Positions 35,803-43,706 of a DNA stretch of 64,000 bases are shown here, one piece after another. The position numbers and the translations under genes were made by a program. The first letter of the stretch is position 1. Each line of letters begins with the position of its first letter. This stretch comes from an uncultured Helicobacter sp. (GTDB lineage Bacteria; Campylobacterota; Campylobacteria; Campylobacterales; Helicobacteraceae): NCBI RefSeq assembly GCF_937906905.1, contig NZ_CALERY010000011.1, positions 1 to 64,000 of the forward strand. Direction: 5' to 3'. The notes under the pieces are model-generated. The model was not told the origin of the DNA, did not search any database, and saw only the letters and a program-made list of their open reading frames with translations.

Positions 35803-37227
35803 ATGGCACAAAAATCCACACGCTCACCCTTTGATATCCCGCTCTTTAACCAAAAGCAGTGGAATATAGCTCTTATGGTGCTTGCATTTATGCTATGTGT
35901 GCGCGTGGGGGTGGATTATGCACTCTACCAGAATCTCCCTTTTGAAGAGCCTGGCGAGATAGAAGCCCTAGTCATCTCCCAATACCAAAAACACAAAAAC
36001 GCTAAACCTTACTGGGTGCTAAAACTCTCAAGCAATACTCATACACTCTACACCACTTCAAAAGAGGATTTAAAAAACCTGCAAGGACGCAAAATCCGCC
36101 TATATGGCAAAATAAATAGTCAAAAAGATTGCAGCTTTCTGCAGTATTTTCGCAGCTGCTTTTTTGTGGGATTCTCAATCTCCACTCTCCCACAAAGAGA
36201 ATCCACCACTCCAATCAAAGCCTATATCGCAAGTCAGCATACAAAGCAATCCGCAAACGAGCATACAAGCCAAGCCACAAATACCAATCATGCTGGGCTT
36301 TTCTCTGCGCTCTTTCTAGCCACCCCGCTGCCAAAAGCCTGGCGCGATGTGAGCAATACCCTAGGCTTAGCGCATATTTTTGCCATTAGTGGCTTTCATC
36401 TGGGGATTATTTCATTTGTGCTTCTTGTGCTGCTTACCCCGCCCTATCGCGCACTGCAGAGGCGATATTTCAGCTATCGCAATGAAGCTTATGATTTGGG
36501 CGCAATCGTGCTTATCTTGCTTTTTGGCTATCTTGTGATTTTGGATTTTGCGCCATCGTTTTTGCGCGCGTTTGTCATGGCAGCAGTGGGCTTTGCGCTC
36601 TATCTCTCCGGGCTAAAGCTTGTAAGCTTTAGCTTGCTAGGATTGTGCGCATTGCTTTGTGCCATAGCTTTCCCTAATGTGGCTTTTAATCGTGGATTTA
36701 TTCTCTCTGTGACTGGGGTATTTTATATTTTTGTCATACTGCGCTATATGCTAGAGCCATCACACAAGCCTGATAGCACTGCCCAGAATCTCCATGCAAA
36801 TCCCGCACAAGACTCTACGAACAACGCTGCTAACTATGGCGCTTGGGCTAGGATTTTACTACGCGTGCTGTGGCTACATGTGGGGGTATTTTTGATGATT
36901 ATGCCTGTGGTGCATGTGTTTTTCCCCTATTTCTCGCCATGGCAGCTTGTCTCTATCCCTGTGAGCATGGCGTTTGTGGTGCTTTTTCCTCTGGCGATTG
37001 TGCTGCATATCTTTGGAGTGGGCGGGACACTGGATTTTTGGCTTGATATGGCGCTTAGACTAGAGATTGAAAGTGTGGATATTATTACGCCATGGTGGTT
37101 TTTATGCGCGTATCTAGGAGCTAGTGTATGGGCGATGTTCTCGCGCGCTGGATATTATGCGCTACTTTTGCTAGCGGCGGGATTCTATGGGGCGTGCTTG
37201 TGGGTGTATGGCACAGGAGAGATATGA
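35803..37227 (+). CDS. comEC: ComEC-type DNA uptake channel, short form
   Basis: 474 residues, inner-membrane channel that brings single-stranded DNA into the cytoplasm during natural transformation. An N-terminal OB-like segment (residues about 40-125) precedes the competence domain with LFLATPLPKAWRDVSNTLGLAHIFAISGFHLG and about eight membrane helices. The C-terminal metallo-beta-lactamase-like nuclease domain of longer ComEC proteins is absent, as in H. pylori. It ends in an ATGA overlap with a possible start of the next gene. Implies the organism is or was naturally competent. Confidence 0.9.
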   Translation: MAQKSTRSPFDIPLFNQKQWNIALMVLAFMLCVRVGVDYALYQNLPFEEPGEIEALVISQYQKHKNAKPYWVLKLSSNTHTLYTTSKEDLKNLQGRKIRLYGKINSQKDCSFLQYFRSCFFVGFSISTLPQRESTTPIKAYIASQHTKQSANEHTSQATNTNHAGLFSALFLATPLPKAWRDVSNTLGLAHIFAISGFHLGIISFVLLVLLTPPYRALQRRYFSYRNEAYDLGAIVLILLFGYLVILDFAPSFLRAFVMAAVGFALYLSGLKLVSFSLLGLCALLCAIAFPNVAFNRGFILSVTGVFYIFVILRYMLEPSHKPDSTAQNLHANPAQDSTNNAANYGAWARILLRVLWLHVGVFLMIMPVVHVFFPYFSPWQLVSIPVSMAFVVLFPLAIVLHIFGVGGTLDFWLDMALRLEIESVDIITPWWFLCAYLGASVWAMFSRAGYYALLLLAAGFYGACLWVYGTGEI

Positions 37228-37292
37228 TAGGGAATGTCTTTTGCTTTTGCTCTTTCAAATTTGTAGAAGTGAAATTTGCTTTGGAGTATCGC

Positions 37293-37976
37293 GTGAGAGT
37301 TATCTTGTCTATAAGTGGGCTTATCGCTTTTGTCCTGCCAATGCTACTAGGCTGTGCGGGGAATCTTGTGCAAATGCAATACGCATCAAGCCTAAAACAA
37401 CCCTACGAGCTCAATATCAATGCCCCAGTGCTCATCAAGCATGTCAATGGAGATTTACTCGCAGCATCATATATTCCATTTGTCATCGAAATGCTCCAGC
37501 AGCGCGGGTTTAACTCAATCTACACCCAAGGACAGATTCCCGATAAGACCGCGCGCAATATCATCTACATCGCTCTTGTAAAAACCACGCGCACTTTCCC
37601 CACCTCAAGTATCCAATATGTCCCCTCTAAAATACTCAATCGCACCGCCTGCTTCAATCACGAGGGTATGTATTATTGCCGCAAAGAGACATTGCCTATC
37701 ATCACAGGCTATGCAACTTGGACTAATCTCCTTGCTGAATACCATTTCATCATGGATTGGTATGATAACCACATGAAAAAGCGGATTCTCTATATCGATG
37801 GCAGTATTGCCGATGGCGCATGTATCTATGAGGGGATTTATAAAGATCTCATCGCCCAAACAATCTCGCGTATCGATTTCAATCGCCCAGAATCCTACTC
37901 CTACTCCGCCCCACTCTCTTACTATGGCATGAGCTGCCTTATCCAGCGCACCAAAATACTAGGCGTGAAGCGATAA
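37293..37976 (+). CDS. Putative lipoprotein
   Basis: 227 residues from GTG 37293, preferred because GGAG lies six bases upstream and the result is a canonical lipoprotein signal (MRVILSISGLIAFVLPMLLGC) with lipobox LLGC. A longer in-frame start at 37224 overlaps the comEC stop as ATGA and would add about 23 residues. The mature part (SLKQPYELNINAPVLIKHVNGDLLAASYIPFVIEMLQQRGF) has no motif I recognise; four Cys (TACFNHEGMYYCRK and later) may form disulphides. Possibly cotranscribed with dnaB-comEC. Confidence 0.7.
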   Translation: MRVILSISGLIAFVLPMLLGCAGNLVQMQYASSLKQPYELNINAPVLIKHVNGDLLAASYIPFVIEMLQQRGFNSIYTQGQIPDKTARNIIYIALVKTTRTFPTSSIQYVPSKILNRTACFNHEGMYYCRKETLPIITGYATWTNLLAEYHFIMDWYDNHMKKRILYIDGSIADGACIYEGIYKDLIAQTISRIDFNRPESYSYSAPLSYYGMSCLIQRTKILGVKR

Positions 37977-38093
37977 GCACGCGCAGCAAACACAAGCAGT
38001 AGAGATTCTCCAATGCAAATCTTCCCAGAATCTAGCCCATAGCCTTATAGATGTCTGTCTTTTTTAGCATGAGTTTTACGATAGAAGTTTTGG

Positions 38094-38099
38094 TATAAT
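38094..38099 (+). promoter_or_regulatory. -10 box (TATAAT) for the 38154 gene
   Basis: GTTTTGGTATAATGG is a strong extended -10 about 55 bp before the start codon, with a T-rich stretch (GAGTTTTACG) 20 bp upstream. Marks the start of a new transcription unit after the putative lipoprotein. Confidence 0.65.
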
Positions 38100-38153
38100 G
38101 GACAGCATGTAGCCTAACCGAATCTAGCGTTATCACCACCCAGGGAGTATCAC

Positions 38154-39863
38154 ATGCAAAGTGTAGAATTGTCGATTTTCCGCTTTTTCGCGCAAGAAAG
38201 CTATGAATATTATTTCCAAAAATACCCCATCTCCTACGATGCCAGTCTCACACTTTTTGACGCACTGGAATCTATCCCGGGTCTTGCGTTTGACAAATCC
38301 ATGGGGCTTAGAGTGCAAGGACTTTGTGTGTTTGCAGATGTGCAGCTACAAGAGCTTGTCGATAAATTTGGGGTGAATCTACGCATAGAGCCCTTAAACC
38401 AAAAATATGTAGAAAAAGATCTCCTTATCAATAGAGAAGCAATGTATAAGCGCTATGATGAGTTTTTCGCCGCGCATGATTTCATAGAGCCAAGCCACCG
38501 CTATGAGCTCCATAAATTTCTATGGGCAAATCTCATCTCTCTACGCGATGATAGCGAGTATCTAGGAGATGGGTTTTTCCTCTATATGCATTGGCTGCTT
38601 GAGCGCTACCCTAAGCATTTTGACACTCTTATCCACACGCTCGCTGGCTCACAATCTGGTGTCATGAGCTATGTCCCAGTCGAAGCACTCATCTATACAC
38701 CAAACCCCCACACAAGAGCAATCTCACCAATTATCAAGCAGCTTATCGACAAAGTCGCGCGCTTTGGTATTTGCCCAGGCTGTGGGTGCGCGTGGATAAG
38801 CCAGCTAGAATCCATGCGACCAAAAGCGCTGACACAGCCTCTGCTCCCAGCCTCATTAGAATCCGCACTAGAGCCTAAAAACTCCGCACAGAGCGCAGAA
38901 TCTACGCCCAATCGCTGCATGCTGTTTGACGCCTATACACTTAGAGAAGCAGCGCCCATGATTACTAGCGCTCGCGCCCTACTCCACACGCTTGGCGTTG
39001 AGCTAGTAGATTGCGCCAAATTTGGAGGCTTTATACCTTTTGGCGCAAAAAGCGGGAATTTCTATGCCCATATCCTTGAGCCAGAGACATTTATACAGCG
39101 CATTTTCTATAATCTCATCATCGCGCACAAAGCTAGTGCCACACTTGTATTTGGGGATTTGGAGCACTATGCGTATGCGAAATGGGCGCTAGATCGCGCA
39201 CAGGAAAATCCAGCACTCCAAACCAAAATAGCACGACACTTTGGCGATGCAATGGAAGCTGTAAGTATTGATAGCCTACTGAACACTCGCGTGAAGTTTA
39301 TCGGCGATCTTGTATGCAGTGATACAGGCTCTTCGCTTGTGGATAATCTCACATTTGCCACCTATCCAAGCACACTTCTAGAATCCCCCATAACACTCCC
39401 ATACGGGCGTAATAATCTCCTGGGCATACAAGAGCCTAAGTCCAGCAACACATGCCCCAGCACACCAAACCAGAATCCAAAAAATGCAAGCGACTTACTG
39501 CTAGGTCTTATCCCCATAGCACACTCTATAAAAACCCCAGCACAACGACTTGGCGGAAAGTGGCTTAGCGTGCTTGAATGCGCACAAGATTTTTCCCACC
39601 TCTATGAGTTCAATCGTGAAGCCTATTTCACCCAGAGTGCGCGCGTGCGCTTTGCATGCATAGATTCTGGTGCAGATGTAATTATTGTCTCAAGTGTGGC
39701 GCAGTTTAGGGCATTTACTACACATGCTCGCGCAGGGGCAGCAAGTATTGGGCGCGATGATGTGCAAATCCCTATTCTCTACCCCTCCCAGCTTGCCCTA
39801 CTCGCACTTGGACAACATGCAGGGTGTGATTCCCGCACATTGCGCACACTCGAGCGAGCCTAG
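38154..39863 (+). CDS. Uncharacterised protein with N-terminal beta-grasp-like domain
   Basis: 569 residues, not recognised with certainty. The N-terminus (VELSIFRFFAQESYEYYFQKYPISYDASLTLFDALESI) resembles the ferredoxin-like beta-grasp that starts succinate/fumarate dehydrogenase iron-sulphur subunits, but without cluster cysteines. A central GICPGCGCAW offers three Cys, and the following DAYTLREAAPMITSARALLHTLGVELVDCAKFGGFIPFGAKSGNF is well structured. Residues about 240-262 and 435-460 are Ser/Pro/Asn-rich inserts of the kind seen elsewhere here. No signal peptide; probably cytoplasmic. It leads two small-to-medium membrane-anchored genes (39905, 40239). Confidence 0.75.
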   Translation: MQSVELSIFRFFAQESYEYYFQKYPISYDASLTLFDALESIPGLAFDKSMGLRVQGLCVFADVQLQELVDKFGVNLRIEPLNQKYVEKDLLINREAMYKRYDEFFAAHDFIEPSHRYELHKFLWANLISLRDDSEYLGDGFFLYMHWLLERYPKHFDTLIHTLAGSQSGVMSYVPVEALIYTPNPHTRAISPIIKQLIDKVARFGICPGCGCAWISQLESMRPKALTQPLLPASLESALEPKNSAQSAESTPNRCMLFDAYTLREAAPMITSARALLHTLGVELVDCAKFGGFIPFGAKSGNFYAHILEPETFIQRIFYNLIIAHKASATLVFGDLEHYAYAKWALDRAQENPALQTKIARHFGDAMEAVSIDSLLNTRVKFIGDLVCSDTGSSLVDNLTFATYPSTLLESPITLPYGRNNLLGIQEPKSSNTCPSTPNQNPKNASDLLLGLIPIAHSIKTPAQRLGGKWLSVLECAQDFSHLYEFNREAYFTQSARVRFACIDSGADVIIVSSVAQFRAFTTHARAGAASIGRDDVQIPILYPSQLALLALGQHAGCDSRTLRTLERA

Positions 39864-39904
39864 CACATGCTGCAAGACGCGGGAGCACTCAAAGGAGTGC
39901 AGGG

Positions 39905-40216
39905 GTGAAAGTTTTTTTAAAAATCTTGCTTGCTTCGCTGATTGCTGGGGTGTGGCACCAGATTGATAATGAATCTGCGGGCGTGGCAATCGTGCTATTT
40001 CTCTTTGTCTTAGCGGTGCTTTTGATGAACCCAGTAAAATTCCAATCCCCTGAAAAACGCGAAGAATACATACAAAAACTCCGCAAGCAAAAGGAGCAAA
40101 AGCTCGCCATAGCCCAGAAGCAAAAAGAAGAGCGAGCACGCTTGAAAAAGGAAAAGCAAGATAGAGAAGCCCAAGAGCAAAAAGAATTCCACGCGCGAAT
40201 GAAAAACCGATCCTAA
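39905..40216 (+). CDS. Small membrane protein with basic coiled-coil tail
   Basis: 103 residues from GTG 39905, with AAAGGAG seven bases upstream. Two short hydrophobic segments (VFLKILLASLIAGVW and GVAIVLFLFVLAVLLMN) then a Lys/Glu/Gln/Arg-rich helix to the end (EKREEYIQKLRKQKEQKLA). Function unknown. Likely in one operon with its neighbours, 22 bp before the TerB-like gene. Confidence 0.75.
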   Translation: MKVFLKILLASLIAGVWHQIDNESAGVAIVLFLFVLAVLLMNPVKFQSPEKREEYIQKLRKQKEQKLAIAQKQKEERARLKKEKQDREAQEQKEFHARMKNRS

Positions 40217-40238
40217 AACCACACCACAAAGGACTAAT

Positions 40239-41336
40239 ATGAGCATTTTACTACTAATTTTAGCAGGCGTTGTAGTGTATTATCTCTACATCACCCTACA
40301 AGAATACCTAAAAAACCCAACCACAATAACCCCCCCCACAAAAGAGCCAAGCCCTACCCCTTATCCACTAGAATCCACCCCCTATACCGCGCAAACCCCA
40401 GAGCAAAAGCTGCAAAACTCCTATGAAGGAGCTAGCATAACACTGCTAGCATATATGCTACAAGCAGGAGTGCGCAAGCAGGCAAAGCCCACAAGTCAGC
40501 AAAACTCTAGCCTACTAGAATCCACTTTTACTCCTTTGCAAATAGGGCTTATAGAAGAGTTTGTCCGCTCTTTGTCGCTGCATTCCACGAAGCCAGAGTA
40601 TGAGCAGAATCTACGCGCTTTACTCGCCCACTACGCACCTGCCTACGCCCCAGCCCAAGCCAAACAATCTAGCCTAGATTTTAGCACCCTAGAGCAGCCA
40701 AGTATCGCTCATCTTGCTGGAATCTTTTTAGACAATACTTATGGCGAGTATAAAAAGCGTTTGCAGTTTGTCGAGCTTTTGCTAACTCTTGCGTGGAGCG
40801 ATAGAGAGCTAAACCACGATGAGCAAGACATTATCCTAGATATTGCGGCATTTTTGGAGATTGATAATGCCGATTTTAACGAGCTGTATGAGAGCTTTGA
40901 AACACTAGAGCCTAGCCCAAGCGATGAAGCACTAAAAGCCGCAAAAACCCTAGAGCAGCTATTTAGCGAGCAAAAGGAGCAAGATCAAGCAAGCTTGCAG
41001 CAAGTCTTTTTCGCCCATATTCAAAAACTCTGTGCCAATGCGCGCAAAAAGGACAAGCCCCAAGCCGCGCTGCTGCCCACACTTTTGGCGTGCGAGCAAG
41101 CCTATATAGACACATTGCAGCAGCTAGAATCTAGCTCAAAATCGCCCAAATCTCGCACGCCCAAAGCTTCTAAATCTCCCAAAAGTGATGATAAAAGCCA
41201 CGATGAGCTAGAATCTACCCTAGAATCTAGCCCCCAACATTCTGTGGATTCTACAGACTCTGCGCCATCCACCACCCCACAAAATAAGCCCCAAACTAGC
41301 GTGAAAAAGCGCGATAGCAGCTGGGATAATATCTAG
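40239..41336 (+). CDS. Membrane-anchored TerB-like domain protein
   Basis: 365 residues. One N-terminal membrane helix (SILLLILAGVVVYYLYITL), a Pro/Thr-rich linker containing a C8 tract at codons 31-33, then an all-helical domain: RLQFVELLLTLAWSDRELNHDEQDIILDIAAFLEID resembles TerB/DjlA N-terminal domains, whose acidic D-x-E pattern binds metal. The C-terminal 90 residues are Ser/Pro/Lys-rich low complexity encoded by AGAATC motifs. No J-domain is present. Function unknown; TerB relatives associate with membrane stress or tellurite resistance. Confidence 0.7.
   Translation: MSILLLILAGVVVYYLYITLQEYLKNPTTITPPTKEPSPTPYPLESTPYTAQTPEQKLQNSYEGASITLLAYMLQAGVRKQAKPTSQQNSSLLESTFTPLQIGLIEEFVRSLSLHSTKPEYEQNLRALLAHYAPAYAPAQAKQSSLDFSTLEQPSIAHLAGIFLDNTYGEYKKRLQFVELLLTLAWSDRELNHDEQDIILDIAAFLEIDNADFNELYESFETLEPSPSDEALKAAKTLEQLFSEQKEQDQASLQQVFFAHIQKLCANARKKDKPQAALLPTLLACEQAYIDTLQQLESSSKSPKSRTPKASKSPKSDDKSHDELESTLESSPQHSVDSTDSAPSTTPQNKPQTSVKKRDSSWDNI
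40330..40337. repeat. C8 tract in TerB-like gene
   Basis: Eight C within the linker just after the membrane helix; present length keeps the frame open. Short enough that variability is uncertain. Confidence 0.7.
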
Positions 41337-41362
41337 CCTAAAATCTAGCCCAAAGGATCACT

Positions 41363-42241
41363 ATGGCATTTAGCTTTTCTACGATTATTTTGCGCTTGCA
41401 GGAGTTCTGGGCGCAGCAGGGCTGCGTGATTGTCCAGCCCTATGATATTCCAGCAGGGGCGGGGACTTTCCACCCAGCCACTTTACTACGCTCGCTAGAT
41501 TCTACCCCGTGGAGTGTGGCGTATGTCGCGCCCTCGCGCCGCCCAAGTGATGGACGCTATGGGGAGAATCCAAACCGCCTAGGCAGCTACTATCAATTCC
41601 AAGTGCTTATCAAGCCAAGTCCTAGCAATATCCAAAGCTTATATCTAGCTTCTTTAGAGCTTTTAGGGATTGATAACACAATCCACGATATACGCTTTGT
41701 GGAGGATAATTGGGAGTCGCCCACACTTGGGGCGTGGGGGCTTGGCTGGGAGGTGTGGCTTGATGGTATGGAAGTTACGCAATTTACCTATTTTCAGCAA
41801 GTGGGGGGGATTGTGTGCGAGCCTGTGGCAGTGGAGATCACCTATGGGCTAGAGCGGCTTGCGATGTATATCCAAGGGGTAGAATCCATTTTTGACATTG
41901 CGTGGAATGATAGTGGCGTGCGCTATAAAGATGTGCATTTGCAGGGTGAGTATGAGTTCTCACGCTATCATTTTGAGGTCGCTAGCGTGCCAATGCTCTT
42001 TGATCTCTTTGCCAAAGCCCAAGATGAAGCTAGAGCCTGCTTAGCTGCCAAGCTCCCGCTCCCAGCCTATGACTGCGTGATGCTCTCCTCGCATTATTTT
42101 AATATCCTTTTAGCGCGCAAGGCGATTTCTGTAACCGAGCGGCAAAGCTATGTGCTAAAAATCCGCGAGCTTGCCAAAGAATGCGCCCTACTCTACAAAG
42201 AGCAAGAGCCAGAGCGCGCTAAGCGATTAGAGCAATGCTAG
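41363..42241 (+). CDS. glyQ: Glycyl-tRNA synthetase alpha subunit
   Basis: 292 residues, full length. Class II catalytic subunit of the alpha2beta2 bacterial enzyme; the beta subunit gene glyS is not in the window, as in H. pylori where the two are unlinked. Highly conserved segments: FWAQQGCVIVQPYDIPAGAGTFHPATLLRSL, APSRRPSDGRYGENPNRLGSYYQFQVLIKPSP and GWEVWLDGMEVTQFTYFQQVGG. The G7 run at 41803-41809 encodes the invariant VGG and is not taken as a switch. Overlaps the next gene by 7 bp. Confidence 0.96.
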   Translation: MAFSFSTIILRLQEFWAQQGCVIVQPYDIPAGAGTFHPATLLRSLDSTPWSVAYVAPSRRPSDGRYGENPNRLGSYYQFQVLIKPSPSNIQSLYLASLELLGIDNTIHDIRFVEDNWESPTLGAWGLGWEVWLDGMEVTQFTYFQQVGGIVCEPVAVEITYGLERLAMYIQGVESIFDIAWNDSGVRYKDVHLQGEYEFSRYHFEVASVPMLFDLFAKAQDEARACLAAKLPLPAYDCVMLSSHYFNILLARKAISVTERQSYVLKIRELAKECALLYKEQEPERAKRLEQC

Positions 42242-42987
42242 AGACTCTAGCTACCCCAATGCAAGTGGGCGAGATCTATGCGATCCTTGATGAGCTAAGC
42301 CCCTTTAGCCTGCAAGCAAGCTGGGATAACTCTGGGCTAAATATTGGAGCAATGGGGCAGGAGGTAGAATCTATCGCGCTAGCTTTAGAGCTAGATTCTA
42401 CTATGGCACAGGCTTTGAAGCCAAATACCCTGCTTATCACCCACCACCCGCTTATATTCTCCGCGCTCAAATCCCTAGACACCGCCACCTACCCCGCCAA
42501 TCTCATCGCCACACTTTTGCAAAAAAACTGCGCCCTCATCGCTATGCACACAAACTTTGACCACACGCATTTAAATGCCTATTTCGCCCAAGAGATTCTA
42601 GGCTTTGCCACCACAGAGCAAGGCATAGCCCAGCACTGCCAGATCGCCCCCACACCGCTGCTAGAGCTTGCTAAATCGTGTAAAAATGCCCTATCCCTAG
42701 AGCATATCCGCTTCGTGCAGGCAAGGGAGAGCATAGAGCATATTTATATTGTCTGTGGCTCTGGGGCAAGCTACGCTAGGGAAATCACCACGCCACATAG
42801 CTGCCTAATCTGCGGTGATGTGAAATACCACGATGCAATGATTGGCAAAAGCAATGGGCTAAGCTTCATCGATGTGGAGCATTATGCAAGTGAAAAGCAT
42901 TTTGCAAAAATCCTGCAAAGCCTTTTGCAAATTAAGAATCTCGGTGCTACAATACTGCCTAACTTTTCCCCATTTTCTTACCTATAA
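42235..42987 (+). CDS. Nif3-like dinuclear metal centre hexameric protein
   Basis: 250 residues. The NIF3/YbgI family forms toroidal hexamers with a two-metal site; proposed as GTP cyclohydrolase-like hydrolases. Metal ligands are visible in LLITHHPLIFSALKSL, MHTNFDH and the C-terminal FIDVEHYASEKHF. Shorter than versions with an inserted PII-like domain. Lies between glyQ and the HP0958 homologue, matching HP0960-HP0958. Confidence 0.9.
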   Translation: MLETLATPMQVGEIYAILDELSPFSLQASWDNSGLNIGAMGQEVESIALALELDSTMAQALKPNTLLITHHPLIFSALKSLDTATYPANLIATLLQKNCALIAMHTNFDHTHLNAYFAQEILGFATTEQGIAQHCQIAPTPLLELAKSCKNALSLEHIRFVQARESIEHIYIVCGSGASYAREITTPHSCLICGDVKYHDAMIGKSNGLSFIDVEHYASEKHFAKILQSLLQIKNLGATILPNFSPFSYL

Positions 42988-42995
42988 GGACATTT

Positions 42996-43700
42996 ATGAA
43001 TAAACATTTGCAACAGCTCATACAAATTGCACAAATTGACAAAGAAGCCGACGCGCTTGTGCCTGTAATGCAGCAAAAGCACGAGAATCTAGATAAGCTA
43101 CTTGCCACCAAGCACGAGCACATCGCCACCCAATCCCGTCTCGCCGAAGAAAAAGAAGAAAAACTCCAAGCCATCGCGCGCAATGAAGCAGTGATTACTG
43201 AAAACAACGCCAAGCTAGAGTCCATTACCCAGCGCATTAAAGACGGCTGCTCCGATAGAGAAGCGCGCACGCTTGCGATTGAAGAAGACTTGGCAAAGGA
43301 GCAAATCAAGCACGCCAATAACGAAATCGAGCGAATCAACAAAGAGCTAGATTCTATCCCACCAAAAGAGCAAGAAATCTCTCAAGCACTCATCGAGCTA
43401 GAATCCACTATCCAAGAGGAGCAAGCGAAAGTCGATGAAGCAGTCAAAGAAATCGCTCAAGAGCAGCAAGCAATCTTTGCGAAAAAAGAAAAGTGTATCG
43501 CAACAATGGATCAAAATATCATCGTATTCTATGAGAAAATCCGCAAATGGGCGAAAAACACTAGCGTCGTGCCTATCACACGCCAAGCGTGTGGGGGCTG
43601 CTTTATCCGCCTAAACGATCGCCTACTAGGTGAAATTATCCATAGCAACTCTATCACCACTTGTCCGCACTGCGGCAGAATTCTCTACGCGCAATCCTAG
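42996..43700 (+). CDS. HP0958-like coiled-coil zinc-ribbon protein (RpoN-stabilising)
   Basis: 234 residues: a long antiparallel coiled coil (residues about 20-175, rich in Glu/Lys/Ala/Gln) followed by a C4 zinc ribbon, CGGCFIRL...CPHCGR. In H. pylori HP0958 binds RpoN, protecting it from turnover, and also the flaA transcript; it is essential for flagella. Length, architecture and position between nif3 and waaA all match. This gives a functional link to rpoN at 6474-7793 in the same window. Confidence 0.9.
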   Translation: MNKHLQQLIQIAQIDKEADALVPVMQQKHENLDKLLATKHEHIATQSRLAEEKEEKLQAIARNEAVITENNAKLESITQRIKDGCSDREARTLAIEEDLAKEQIKHANNEIERINKELDSIPPKEQEISQALIELESTIQEEQAKVDEAVKEIAQEQQAIFAKKEKCIATMDQNIIVFYEKIRKWAKNTSVVPITRQACGGCFIRLNDRLLGEIIHSNSITTCPHCGRILYAQS

Positions 43701-43706
43701 CCTCCT

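Noticed and set aside
41803..41809. G7 run inside glyQ as a possible phase switch
   Set aside because: It encodes the invariant VGG of an essential synthetase and is short; a frameshift would be lethal.
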